Below, piece after piece: positions 20,459 to 28,629 of a stretch of DNA of 64,000 bases. The DNA is from Chryseobacterium sp. YIM B08800 (GTDB lineage: Bacteria > Bacteroidota > Bacteroidia > Flavobacteriales > Weeksellaceae): positions 84,121 to 148,120 of the forward strand of contig NZ_JAPDKN010000019.1 in the NCBI RefSeq assembly GCF_026163565.1, given 5' to 3'. The position numbers and the translations under genes are program-made. Positions within the stretch are counted from its first letter, which is position 1, and each line of letters starts with the position of its first letter. The notes under the pieces were generated by a model. That model was given only the letters and a program-made list of their open reading frames with translations. It ran no database searches and was not told where the DNA came from.

Positions 20459-21010
20459 TTAGAATTTTACATTAGGAACTTCTCTGTCGGCAATATTTTC
20501 AAGCTCGAAGAATTTAGATTTTTCAAACTTGTACATATTGGCGATAATATTGCTTGGGAAAGACTCTACCAAAGTATTGTTTTCTCTTACCGTTCCGTTG
20601 TAATATCTTCTGGATTTTTCTATATCATTTTCAATTGAGCTCAGTTCAGCTTGTAATTGCTGAAAGTTTGCATTCGCTTTCAGATCGGGATATTGCTCTG
20701 CAACAGCAAATAAATTCACCATTGCCTGGTTCAGATTTTTTTCTGCCGCTTCTTTACCTTCTACAGAATCTGCTCCCACTGCCAAATTTCTTGCTTTGGT
20801 AACATTTTCAAGAGTTTCACGTTCGTGAGCAGCGTAACCTTTTACCGTTTCAACCAAATTTGGGATCAAATCGTGACGTTTTTTAAGCATTACATCAATA
20901 CTGCTCCAAGCTTCCTGAACAAGATTTCTTAATTTTACGAGGCGATTGTAGATAGATACTCCGTAAAGTAAGGCAATAACCAAAACACCACCAATAATAA
21001 GTGCAATCAT
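20459..21010 (-). CDS. lemA: LemA family protein
   Basis: 183 residues. One N-terminal membrane segment (IALIIGGVLVIALLYGVSIYN), then helical domain with VQEAWSSIDVMLKKRHDLIP (about 36-55), the hallmark of LemA, followed by LVETVKGYAAHE. The protein is anchored with the helical part outside or inside the membrane; the molecular role is unsettled. It is the first gene of an operon with two DUF2207 proteins, an association seen widely. No strong -7 element was found directly upstream. Confidence 0.93.
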   Translation of the reverse strand: MIALIIGGVLVIALLYGVSIYNRLVKLRNLVQEAWSSIDVMLKKRHDLIPNLVETVKGYAAHERETLENVTKARNLAVGADSVEGKEAAEKNLNQAMVNLFAVAEQYPDLKANANFQQLQAELSSIENDIEKSRRYYNGTVRENNTLVESFPSNIIANMYKFEKSKFFELENIADREVPNVKF

Positions 21011-21086
21011 AATTTTGTAATTTAATTTAGATTAAAAATAATCTTTTTCTCGGAGAATTGAATAAAATCTATAATGAATATTAATT

Positions 21087-21182
21087 CCGTCACTTCGAGT
21101 AGATTTTGAAAAAATCGTATCGAGAAGTTGATAGCAAAAGTTCTCGATATAAATTCTTGCAGAATTTTACTCGAACTGACGG
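21087..21182. repeat. 96-bp imperfect inverted repeat with TTCGAGTA and ATCGAGAA words
   Basis: The left arm begins CCGTCACTTCGAGTAGA and ends TATCGAGAAGTT (to about 21128); the right arm from about 21140 mirrors it and ends TACTCGAACTGACGG. The arms are about 42 bp, with scattered mismatches, around a short loop. It lies in the gap between lemA and the NIL gene and codes for nothing convincing. Such elements occur repeatedly in Chryseobacterium genomes in my recollection. Confidence 0.7.
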
Positions 21183-21227
21183 TAATCAAGAATAATCTTA
21201 ACATCAATTAGATTTAAAAAATAAAAA

Positions 21228-21249
21228 AGCGCTCAATAAATTGAACGCT
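21228..21249 (-). terminator. Terminator of the NIL-domain gene
   Basis: AGCGCTCAAT (21228-21237) pairs with ATTGAACGCT (21240-21249) with one mismatch, followed on the minus strand by a run of U. It lies 26 bp after the NIL gene stop. Confidence 0.8.
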
Positions 21250-21274
21250 CTTCAAACTATATGGACGTACAGCT

Positions 21275-21580
21275 TTACGAATACTTTCTGCAGGTATATT
21301 CTACAGTGGTATTCAAGAGTTTATTATGATTAAGGAAAAATTCTAATTCCTGAGATTCTTCATCTGTTGCATTGATGTATAGCTGAAATGAGCCAAAATT
21401 GTTTCCGTTCATATACTCCACATTTGCGCTTAATACTTTGTAACAAATTCCCATTTGCTGATAAATAGCATTTAAAAGATGATCGAATTTCATTTTCCCG
21501 TTCAGTTCTACTTCAAGGATCAATTCTTTTCGGATAAGGTTTACATTTTTTGGCAAAGCCTGCACATTGGGTGTAATCAT
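21275..21580 (-). CDS. Stand-alone NIL-domain protein
   Basis: 101 residues, no signal. Runs LIRKELILEVELNG, LLNAIYQQMGICYKVLSANVEYMNG and FGSFQLYINAT match the NIL ferredoxin-like fold that forms the C-terminal, methionine-sensing domain of MetN ABC ATPases. Here it is a separate gene with no MetN or other methionine-transport gene nearby. It could act in trans on a transporter encoded elsewhere or be an independent small-molecule sensor. The family call is from pattern recognition and is fairly good; function is not known. Confidence 0.72.
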   Translation of the reverse strand: MITPNVQALPKNVNLIRKELILEVELNGKMKFDHLLNAIYQQMGICYKVLSANVEYMNGNNFGSFQLYINATDEESQELEFFLNHNKLLNTTVEYTCRKYS

Positions 21581-21775
21581 AACTAAAACATTTTTGATTA
21601 AATACTACTTTCTGAATTACATATTTTTAAATATTTTCTCATTAATTCTTTCACAAAAGTATTAAAAAATATTAGTCCACCAAATTAGTAGACTAATATT
21701 TTTTAATTTTAACATAAAAAAAGAGAAGCCTTTCAGTTTATACAGTTTTTATAAGACTCTAATGAATATAAAAAA

Positions 21776-21833
21776 GCCACGAATGCACGAATATAATTCA
21801 TTCTAGTTGAAATTATATTCGTGCATTCGTGGC
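21776..21833. repeat. Perfect 23-bp stem-loop, GCCACGAATGCACG type
   Basis: Arms 21776-21798 and 21811-21833 are perfectly complementary over 23 bp around a 12-nt loop, and A runs and T runs flank both sides. It ends 13 bp before the stop of the YiiX-like gene on the minus strand. It can act as a bidirectional terminator, but the arm length is unusual and suggests a repeat element. Confidence 0.85.
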
Positions 21834-21846
21834 AAAAAAAAGATTA

Positions 21847-22500
21847 TTATAGCTCTTTTATTCTTTCTATTTTATCTGAAGCAGCCAAACCATTTGGGTT
21901 ACAACCCGGCTCACCTTCCGGAACTTTGAGATTTTTTTTAGCATAAAACTCTTCCCAAAATATATTTGTTTTTCCGGTTTTGGGATCGATGAAGGTCATC
22001 GGTTCTAATGTAAATATTTTATCTTTTCTAAATGCCCTTTCAATATAATCTGAACAGTAATAGGAATTTTCATCTAAAATATAGTTGAAATTGTAAGGTT
22101 TTCCCAACATAGAATTTGCCTTTTCAATGGCATCAAGAATATTTTTCTGATACTGAGGTTTTAATCTGTAAGCAACAACTTTTTGTCCGTCATTTGCCTG
22201 GTCTTTTAGAAAATCCTTCAGATCTTGTTTTTGAGAACCGCCTTTTGGTGCAGCATGAAGAACAAAAACACCAGATTTATCTTTTTGCAGGATTCCGATA
22301 TGATCAAACGAAGCATTTTTCTGTTTTTGGGTCACATTATTGATCGCACCAGACAAACCACTTTCTTTTGCTGTAACAAACAACAGGTCTCCATTTTTTA
22401 AGCCTAAAGATTGAGAATTTTTGCAGCTAAAGACCAAAAGCAGAATTGAAAAGAAGAAAACTAAGTTTAATAGAAATCTATTTTTTAAGATTGCTTTCAT
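21847..22500 (-). CDS. YiiX/YebB-like NlpC/P60-type cysteine hydrolase, lipoprotein
   Basis: 217 residues. Signal segment LLNLVFFFSILLLVFSC has a lipobox-type Cys. The mature part has GDLLFVTAK near its start, FDHIGILQ with the catalytic-type His, and SYYCSDYIERAF with the Cys, an order (His before Cys) expected in the circularly permuted papain-like YiiX family. Such enzymes cut amide bonds in peptides, lipids or cell-wall material at the envelope; the substrate here is not known. An ATG at 22518 is possible; I chose 22500 to give a normal signal peptide. Overlap with the upstream DUF1801 gene is 23 bp, so the two are co-transcribed. Confidence 0.8.
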   Translation of the reverse strand: MKAILKNRFLLNLVFFFSILLLVFSCKNSQSLGLKNGDLLFVTAKESGLSGAINNVTQKQKNASFDHIGILQKDKSGVFVLHAAPKGGSQKQDLKDFLKDQANDGQKVVAYRLKPQYQKNILDAIEKANSMLGKPYNFNYILDENSYYCSDYIERAFRKDKIFTLEPMTFIDPKTGKTNIFWEEFYAKKNLKVPEGEPGCNPNGLAASDKIERIKEL

Positions 22501-22933
22501 AAATATTGATCCATTCATCTACAGTCATTTTTTTACTCAGTTCGGCAATTAATTCAAAAGGAATTTCATCCATTTTTTTGAAACGGATACACGATTTTCC
22601 CATATCTAGTTTTCTTTTTGAATGTTTCGGAAACTCTGCCACAAACCAGTCTAAAAGTTCAGGTTTTGCGTACATTCCCATATGATACAAAGCGATAAAA
22701 TTTTTCTGCGAAGCCATTCCCATAAAAGGCAACGCTGAGCCAGGTGTACAATGATAGCCTGCAGGAAAAGTTTCTAAAGGAACATTCCAACCCACCATTC
22801 CATAACTGACACCTTTCTCAAAACCCTGAGGTAGATTATCATTAACTGTATCAAACATTTTTTTGAAAACCTCCTGTCTTTCTTCAGGAATTTTTGAGAT
22901 ATAATCTTCTACTGATGTCGATGGAATTTGCAT
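22478..22933 (-). CDS. DUF1801 domain protein
   Basis: 151 residues with VEDYISKIPEERQEVFKKMF at the start and the conserved GFEKGVSYGMVGWNVP and FIALYHMGMYA segments of the DUF1801 (YdhG-like) family; the Pfam fold is small alpha/beta. Molecular role is unknown. The frame can be extended to a TTG at 22951, but that TTG is the end of a TAAATTTG -7 element (22949-22956), so the ATG at 22931-22933 is the start. It overlaps the lipoprotein gene downstream. Confidence 0.85.
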   Translation of the reverse strand: MQIPSTSVEDYISKIPEERQEVFKKMFDTVNDNLPQGFEKGVSYGMVGWNVPLETFPAGYHCTPGSALPFMGMASQKNFIALYHMGMYAKPELLDWFVAEFPKHSKRKLDMGKSCIRFKKMDEIPFELIAELSKKMTVDEWINIYESNLKK

Positions 22934-22948
22934 TGTTTCAATTTTTAT

Positions 22949-22956
22949 CAAATTTA
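22949..22956 (-). promoter_or_regulatory. -7 promoter element of the DUF1801 gene
   Basis: Minus-strand TAAATTTG fits TAnnTTTG exactly, 15 nt before the ATG. It decides the start choice of the DUF1801 gene. Confidence 0.55.
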
Positions 22957-22999
22957 AAAATAAAAGGCTTTATTAAATTACAATCTTACAAAAAATAAA

Positions 23000-23027
23000 A
23001 ACAGCCTTACATAAATGCAAGGCTGTT
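23000..23027 (-). terminator. Terminator of the large T9SS cargo gene
   Basis: AACAGCCTT (23000-23008) pairs with AAGGCTGTT (23019-23027), with further inner pairs, and a run of U follows on the minus strand. It lies about 25 bp after the stop at 23053. Confidence 0.85.
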
Positions 23028-23052
23028 AAAAAAAAATAATTCAAAAATAATT

Positions 23053-25485
23053 TTACTTTTTAATAGCTTTCACTGTATTTTGCGAACCGTCTTTGAAATA
23101 CATTGTAATCAAATAAAGTCCTGGATTTAATGAGCCTAAACTGATTTCCTTCGTAGGATTTTCTATTGTTTTTAATGTTCTTCCAGCTACATCAGTAACT
23201 TTAACTGTTTTAACATCTTTAAATTCTGAAATATTAATAATATCACTGAATGGATTTGGATAAACTTTACCTTCTTTTTTAGCTGCAACAACATCTGAAG
23301 TTGATAACAATGAAGCATCATAAGCAGAAACTTTAAACTGTCCGCTTGTAGAAGATGAATAATTCCATACGCCAATTAACAAAGTAGCTCCCGGAGTTTG
23401 ACCTGTTAAAGTAACAAGAGAGAAATTTCCGTCAGATGAACTGTCATCATCACAACCAATCTGCGTTAAACTACCGCAAGATCCTGAATAAACACCTAAA
23501 ACCGTATCTGAAACAGACGAACCAGAAACCGATTGTGTTTCAATACTAATATTTCCGCTTGCAGGAACTACTACAGAATACCAAGTATCGTTATAACCTG
23601 TATTTTGGCATGAATGAGTAGCAGTAGCATCAGTAGTCGAGCTTGCTCCTACTGTTGTACCAATAACCGGATTTGTTGCGAATGATCCTCCAGGAGTAAT
23701 AATAGTCGGAGCCGAGCATTCATCATTTATAGCTTTAGTAGTTACAGCAATCCCTGTCCAAGCGCTTAAATCAGTAGTAGTACATTTTGATCTTACCCAT
23801 AAATAATATGTTGTACTTGGAGACGGTAAAGATATTGTAACCGATGTGCCTGCATTAGCTGTTCCACTTCCTGTAGGTGCAGAATTCGTAGTAGTGTAAG
23901 CATATTCATAACCATTTGCAGGTACATTTATAGGTGCAGTCCAGCTTAATGTCGCAGAATTTGCAGTAACACCCGATGTAGCAAGCGCAGTAGCTTCCAA
24001 ACAAGATGGCATACTTTCAACCGTAATATCATCAAGATAAATTGCTCTGTAAGTTCCTCCCAAATTATGTCTGAAAGCTAAATAAGAACCTCCTCCTGAT
24101 GGAATATTAACTGTATACTGAGTGTGTGTACCTGTAATAGTTGTTGTATTAAACGAAACAAATGTAGAAGGATCCGAAGGATTCGTTAAAGTTCCTACCT
24201 GTAAAGTATAGTTCGTACTACCTTTTGCATAAAACCTTACCCTCTTTGTCCCATCAGACAAAGCCGTTGTTTGAGGCGAAACCAATAATTGATTTCCTGT
24301 ACTTGCCGAAGAATTATATAAATAATAGCTGTTTGTTGGTGAGTTTGAATTGCTATTGACAACATATCCATATCCTGTAAATCCGCTTGTTTCTAAATAC
24401 GACCAGCACATTGGCGCATTGGTATTCGAAGTAGATCCAGCTGATGTAGTATCAAAATTTTCAGTATAAGGTACTGTAAACGTAGAACAAGGTGTTGTAA
24501 ACGTTGTTCCGTAAGCCCATTCTCCCACAGATCCACCACAGTTTGATCTTATCCAGACATGATATTTGGTCATAGGAGAAATTCCACTGGTAATATTTGT
24601 TGTAAGCCCTGTAACACCGGAAACTGTAGGTGATGTACTCCCATTCGGTGCAACCGTGGAAGAAGTATAATAAATATCGTAGTTGGTAGGAACTGTAGCA
24701 GGAGCAGTCCAGCCAAGAGTAGCAGAACTTACAGTAACCGCTGAAGCAGTGACTGCAGTTGGTGCCAAACAAGTGGTAAATCTATTGGCTGAAACACCAA
24801 AAATATTGACAAACCCAGTACCCGAAGTCTTACTAAAAGTAATACTTTGTACAGTTTTAGATTGATTCGCAGAAGATATCGCTAAAGGAATCTGATAGAT
24901 TCTAGGATTTGTACCTCCTCCATCTTCCAATGCATTAGTCGTAATTTTTATTCTGCCAATTCCCTGTATTGCAAAATTCGCCTGATCGTACCAATCCCCA
25001 ACTGATAAGCTTGTAAATGTCTGATTAGTCCCATCTGTAAAATTAACAACAGCACTTACAACTCCAGATCCACTTCCGCCGGTTGCTAAGAAATACAAAT
25101 TAAAAGCCGCTGTTGGTGTATTAAAAGTTAATGTTCCTGAATCAGCAACAGCGTTTAGCTTTAATGCATTGCTGCTGTTGTAAGAAGCCAATTGATAAGT
25201 TAATCCCGGAGTTGTACCCACAACACTCATAAATTGCCCCGAAACAGGAAGCCCGTAAGTAAGTGCAGGACTTGTTGCAGTAGTCTGAAAATCTTTTGAA
25301 ACATAAGCATAATCAACAGCATCTACAGAAGCAGTTGTACTAGAAGAAGCATTTCCTATTCCATTAGCAATTACATCTTGTGTAAATCCGCTTACAGCAA
25401 CGGGGTGATAATATTGGGCAAATACCATAGGCGCATAGAAAAGCGCACATAGATTAACCAATCCAAATAGTCTTTTTCCTTTCAT
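23053..25485 (-). CDS. Secreted multidomain protein with fibronectin type III modules and T9SS sorting domain
   Basis: 810 residues. Signal peptide ends AQYYHP near residue 25. Two fibronectin type III modules begin CLAPTAVTASAVTVSSATLGW and SCLEATALATSGVTANSATLSW. A carbohydrate-binding or jelly-roll-like segment starting TENFDTTSAGSTSN lies between them; after the second comes a PPC-like beta module (NDTWYSVVVPASGN). The C-terminal 75 residues hold KVYPNPFSDIINI and NPGLYLITMYFKDG, a type A sorting signal, so the protein is exported by the type IX system and attached or released at the cell surface. It probably works in adhesion or polymer binding; no catalytic domain is visible. Confidence 0.88.
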   Translation of the reverse strand: MKGKRLFGLVNLCALFYAPMVFAQYYHPVAVSGFTQDVIANGIGNASSSTTASVDAVDYAYVSKDFQTTATSPALTYGLPVSGQFMSVVGTTPGLTYQLASYNSSNALKLNAVADSGTLTFNTPTAAFNLYFLATGGSGSGVVSAVVNFTDGTNQTFTSLSVGDWYDQANFAIQGIGRIKITTNALEDGGGTNPRIYQIPLAISSANQSKTVQSITFSKTSGTGFVNIFGVSANRFTTCLAPTAVTASAVTVSSATLGWTAPATVPTNYDIYYTSSTVAPNGSTSPTVSGVTGLTTNITSGISPMTKYHVWIRSNCGGSVGEWAYGTTFTTPCSTFTVPYTENFDTTSAGSTSNTNAPMCWSYLETSGFTGYGYVVNSNSNSPTNSYYLYNSSASTGNQLLVSPQTTALSDGTKRVRFYAKGSTNYTLQVGTLTNPSDPSTFVSFNTTTITGTHTQYTVNIPSGGGSYLAFRHNLGGTYRAIYLDDITVESMPSCLEATALATSGVTANSATLSWTAPINVPANGYEYAYTTTNSAPTGSGTANAGTSVTISLPSPSTTYYLWVRSKCTTTDLSAWTGIAVTTKAINDECSAPTIITPGGSFATNPVIGTTVGASSTTDATATHSCQNTGYNDTWYSVVVPASGNISIETQSVSGSSVSDTVLGVYSGSCGSLTQIGCDDDSSSDGNFSLVTLTGQTPGATLLIGVWNYSSSTSGQFKVSAYDASLLSTSDVVAAKKEGKVYPNPFSDIINISEFKDVKTVKVTDVAGRTLKTIENPTKEISLGSLNPGLYLITMYFKDGSQNTVKAIKK

Positions 25486-25726
25486 AGAATATTTATTTTA
25501 TTTAGTTCGGCGTAAAACTATGAATTAAATCTAAAAACACAATGTTTATTTTAAATTATTTTTAATATATTTAAAATATTAACACATTATAATCAAATCA
25601 TAAATGTTTATATAATTTTAAATTGTACTTTTTTTGAATTATTAACATTAATAACGTAATTAATATTTACTGCATAATACTTCCAATATCATTTCAGATA
25701 TATTCTCATGTGCCGAAATATTTTGT

Positions 25727-25734
25727 TATTTTTG
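25727..25734 (+). promoter_or_regulatory. -7 promoter element of the aminotransferase operon
   Basis: TATTTTTG matches TAnnTTTG, 19 nt before the ATG at 25754. The rest of the 268-bp gap upstream (25486-25753) is AT-rich and shows no gene. Confidence 0.55.
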
Positions 25735-25753
25735 TGCTTACAAATTTTAAACA

Positions 25754-26959
25754 ATGCCAAACATTTCAAACAGAGCACAACAGATGCCGCCTTCACCGGT
25801 AAGAAAACTGGTTCCTTTTGCCTTACAGGCTAAACAAAGAGGTACAAAAGTATATCACCTTAACATCGGGCAACCGGATATCGAAACTCCTGAAACCGCT
25901 TTGAATGCTTTAAAAAACATTGATTTAAAAGTTTTAGAATATGCTCTTTCAGAAGGAAATATTGAATACAGAAAAGCGCTTACAGAATATTATCATTCTT
26001 TAGACTTCACAGATCTTACTCCTGATAATTTTATCGTAACCAATGGTGGATCTGAAGCTTTAAATTTCGCCATTTCTACTCTTTGTGATGACGGTGACGA
26101 AGTAATTATCCCAGAACCTTATTACGCAAATTACAACGGATTTACAAGCACATTCAATGTAAATGTCGTTGCAATTCCTTCTTCTATTGATACAGGTTTT
26201 GCTCTTCCTCCGATTGAAGAATTTGAGAAGAAAATCACTGCAAAAACAAGAGCAATCGTAATCTGCAATCCTGGAAATCCTACTGGATATCTTTACACCC
26301 GTGAAGAACTTCAGAAGTTAGCTGAAATTGCTTTAAAATACGACATCGTTGTAATCTCTGACGAAGTTTACAGAGAATATGTATATGACGGAAAACAACA
26401 AGTTTCAATGCTTGCTTTCCCTGAATTAAGCGAAAACTGCATTATTATCGATTCTGAATCTAAGCGTTACTCTATGTGTGGCGTAAGAATCGGTTGTATG
26501 ATCACCCGTTCGAAAAAGATTCACGATGCTGCAATGCTTTTTGCTCAGGCAAGATTAAGCCCGGTACTTTTGGGACAAATTGCTGCAACTGCCGCTCACC
26601 AAAATGATGGAGCTTACATAAGAGCCGTAAGAGAAGAATATACTCACAGAAGAAATGTTTTGGTTGATTTGCTAAATGCAATTCCGGGAGTAATTTGCCC
26701 TAAACCGAAAGGAGCATTCTACTGTGTTGCTGAGCTTCCGGTAGATGATACTGAAAAATTCGCACAATGGCTCCTTGAAAAATACACTTTGAACAATGAA
26801 ACCATTATGGTTGCACCTGCAGGAGGATTTTACAGCGATCCTGAATTAGGAAAAAAACAGGTGAGAATTGCTTACGTTCTGAAAGACGAAGATTTAAGAA
26901 AAAGTGCAGAGATTCTAAAACATGCACTTGAAAAATACAAATTAGAGTTCAATCTTTAA
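25754..26959 (+). CDS. Pyridoxal-phosphate aminotransferase, class I/II
   Basis: 401 residues, fold-type I. HLNIGQPDIETPE is the start of the substrate/cofactor region, NGGSEALNFAI binds the phosphate, CNPGNPTGYLY holds the conserved Asn, SDEVYREYVYD the Asp and Tyr, and SESKRYSMCGVRIGCMI has the PLP-binding Lys (in SKR). This is closest to the aspartate/aromatic aminotransferase group; the amino-acid substrate cannot be fixed from sequence. A lipoprotein of unknown role follows after 10 bp. Confidence 0.93.
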   Translation: MPNISNRAQQMPPSPVRKLVPFALQAKQRGTKVYHLNIGQPDIETPETALNALKNIDLKVLEYALSEGNIEYRKALTEYYHSLDFTDLTPDNFIVTNGGSEALNFAISTLCDDGDEVIIPEPYYANYNGFTSTFNVNVVAIPSSIDTGFALPPIEEFEKKITAKTRAIVICNPGNPTGYLYTREELQKLAEIALKYDIVVISDEVYREYVYDGKQQVSMLAFPELSENCIIIDSESKRYSMCGVRIGCMITRSKKIHDAAMLFAQARLSPVLLGQIAATAAHQNDGAYIRAVREEYTHRRNVLVDLLNAIPGVICPKPKGAFYCVAELPVDDTEKFAQWLLEKYTLNNETIMVAPAGGFYSDPELGKKQVRIAYVLKDEDLRKSAEILKHALEKYKLEFNL

Positions 26960-26969
26960 TAGGATAAAT

Positions 26970-27449
26970 ATGTCGGCAGTAAAAATATATGATTTGAAAA
27001 TTTTCGTTTCAATGTTTTTACTGCTGATTTTTTTTTCGTGTAGTGAAAAAATTACTGATAAAAAATCAGATTCTAAAACCGAAGAAATTACATTTATTGG
27101 TTTATCGGAAATTGGCGGTCAATTGGGTTTTTACAGAGTGATAAAAGTTACGAAAGACTCCATTCATCTTGAAACCGGAGCAACCTCAACCAAGAAACAT
27201 AAAGAATGGCATTCTGCCATCAAACCGGAAACTTGGAAAAGTATAACTTCCTCTTTTAAAATCAAGAATTTAGACGGCATCGAAAGTTCACCAAGCATCC
27301 AGCCGATCGACGGAATTGACGAGAGTTTTCAGATTAAAACCAATAAAAAATCTCACGTTTACGTCAATGCACAAAACGATATTCATTATAATCAGTTTGC
27401 CCGTTTCAAGCAAGAGCTTTTAAAAATTATTCCTCAGGAATATCATTAA
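26970..27449 (+). CDS. Small lipoprotein of unknown function
   Basis: 159 residues. MSAVKIYDLKIFVSMFLLLIFFSCSE is a lipoprotein signal with lipobox Cys (LIFFSC). The mature part includes FIGLSEIGGQLGFYRVIKVTKD and SSPSIQPIDGIDESF and seems to be a single beta-rich domain. I recognise no family. It begins 10 bp after the aminotransferase stop and lies 41 bp before murB, so the three could be transcribed together. Confidence 0.72.
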   Translation: MSAVKIYDLKIFVSMFLLLIFFSCSEKITDKKSDSKTEEITFIGLSEIGGQLGFYRVIKVTKDSIHLETGATSTKKHKEWHSAIKPETWKSITSSFKIKNLDGIESSPSIQPIDGIDESFQIKTNKKSHVYVNAQNDIHYNQFARFKQELLKIIPQEYH

Positions 27450-27490
27450 AATTTTATTTTCAAATTAATTCTAAACATTTACTCAATCTA

Positions 27491-28504
27491 ATGCAGGAAA
27501 ATTTTTCACTAAAACCTTTCAATACTTTTGGAGTAGAAGCAAAAGCAACATATTTTGTTGAAGTAAATACTGTAGAAGAATTAATTGAAACTCTAAAACT
27601 ATCACACTCTCAAGCTCTCCCACTCCTATTCTTAGGCGGCGGAAGCAATATTCTTTTTACAAAAGATTTTGACGGTTTAGCGATACAATTAAATTTAAAA
27701 GGAATTTCTGAAGAATTTTTAAGCGAAAACGAAGTTTTAGTAACAGCAAAAGCCGGAGAAAACTGGCATGAATTCGTCATGTTTTGCCTGAATAAAAATT
27801 ATGGCGGACTTGAAAATCTTTCTTTAATTCCTGGAAATGTAGGAACTTCACCAATGCAAAATATCGGAGCTTACGGAACCGAAATAAAAGACCATTTTGT
27901 AAACTGTAAAGTTTTAAACTTAAAAACATTAGAAATTGAAATTTTTGACCTGAAAAAATGCAGATTCGGGTACAGAGATTCTATTTTCAAACAAGAAGGA
28001 AAAAATAAATATGTAATTTTGGAGGTTAGTTTTAAATTAACCACTCAAAACCATACCATTAAAACTGAATATGGCGCTATACAATCTGAATTGGAAAATT
28101 TAGGAATAATAAATCCAACAATTCAAGATGTTTCAAAAGCCGTTATTAACATCAGACAAAGCAAACTTCCCGATCCGAAAAAAATTGGTAATGCCGGAAG
28201 CTTTTTTAAAAACCCCACTATTCCTTTAGCTCAGTTTGAAGATTTAAAATTAAAATTTGAAAACATTCAAGGCTATCCAAACGGAAATTTTGTAAAAGTT
28301 CCTGCAGGCTGGCTCATCGAACAATGCGGCTGGAAAGGAAAACAAATCAGAAACGTCGCTTCTCATCAATTACAGTCATTAGTGATTATCAATGCTACAG
28401 GAAATGCTTCCGGGAAAGAAATTTTTGATTTCTCAAGTCTAATTATTGATTCTGTAAAAGAGAAATTCGGAATTGAATTGGAAAGAGAAGTGAATATTTT
28501 ATAA
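27491..28504 (+). CDS. murB: UDP-N-acetylenolpyruvoylglucosamine reductase
   Basis: Reduces the MurA product to UDP-MurNAc with NADPH and FAD in the cytoplasm, the second step of peptidoglycan precursor synthesis. 337 residues, type I length. FAD-binding FLGGGSNILFTKDF is at 47-60, NIGAYGTEI lies mid-protein, CRFGYRDSIFK and NAGSFFKNP follow, and the C-terminal lobe begins after AGWLIEQCG. Residues 36-47 are coded by a CT-rich run (27597-27631) that resembles an intergenic repeat but aligns in register with the family, so it adds no length. Confidence 0.97.
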   Translation: MQENFSLKPFNTFGVEAKATYFVEVNTVEELIETLKLSHSQALPLLFLGGGSNILFTKDFDGLAIQLNLKGISEEFLSENEVLVTAKAGENWHEFVMFCLNKNYGGLENLSLIPGNVGTSPMQNIGAYGTEIKDHFVNCKVLNLKTLEIEIFDLKKCRFGYRDSIFKQEGKNKYVILEVSFKLTTQNHTIKTEYGAIQSELENLGIINPTIQDVSKAVINIRQSKLPDPKKIGNAGSFFKNPTIPLAQFEDLKLKFENIQGYPNGNFVKVPAGWLIEQCGWKGKQIRNVASHQLQSLVIINATGNASGKEIFDFSSLIIDSVKEKFGIELEREVNIL

Positions 28505-28528
28505 TCTAAAAACAACCTCAAATCTTAT

Positions 28529-28542
28529 CTGACATTTGTCAG
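28529..28542. promoter_or_regulatory. Inverted repeat CTGACATTTGTCAG upstream of the TonB-receptor cassette
   Basis: Perfect 6-2-6 inverted repeat, 48 bp upstream of the -7 element at 28591-28598 and 25 bp after the murB stop. Position and symmetry fit an operator or activator site; the binding protein is not known. Confidence 0.45.
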
Positions 28543-28590
28543 TTATTTTAATTTGTTCTAAATAAATTTCATATCCGCAAATTTAATTCC

Positions 28591-28598
28591 TACTTTTG
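28591..28598 (+). promoter_or_regulatory. -7 promoter element of the TonB-receptor cassette
   Basis: TACTTTTG matches TAnnTTTG, 31 nt before the ATG. A small GTCGA/TCGAC stem (28601-28605 with 28614-28618) lies in the leader immediately after it. Confidence 0.55.
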
Positions 28599-28629
28599 CG
28601 GTCGATTTTGCATTCGACAAATTAAAATA

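Noticed and set aside
21022..21207. 61-residue ORF in the gap after lemA
   Set aside because: It is formed by the palindromic repeat (21087-21182) and adjacent AT-rich sequence, with no conserved pattern or ribosome site.
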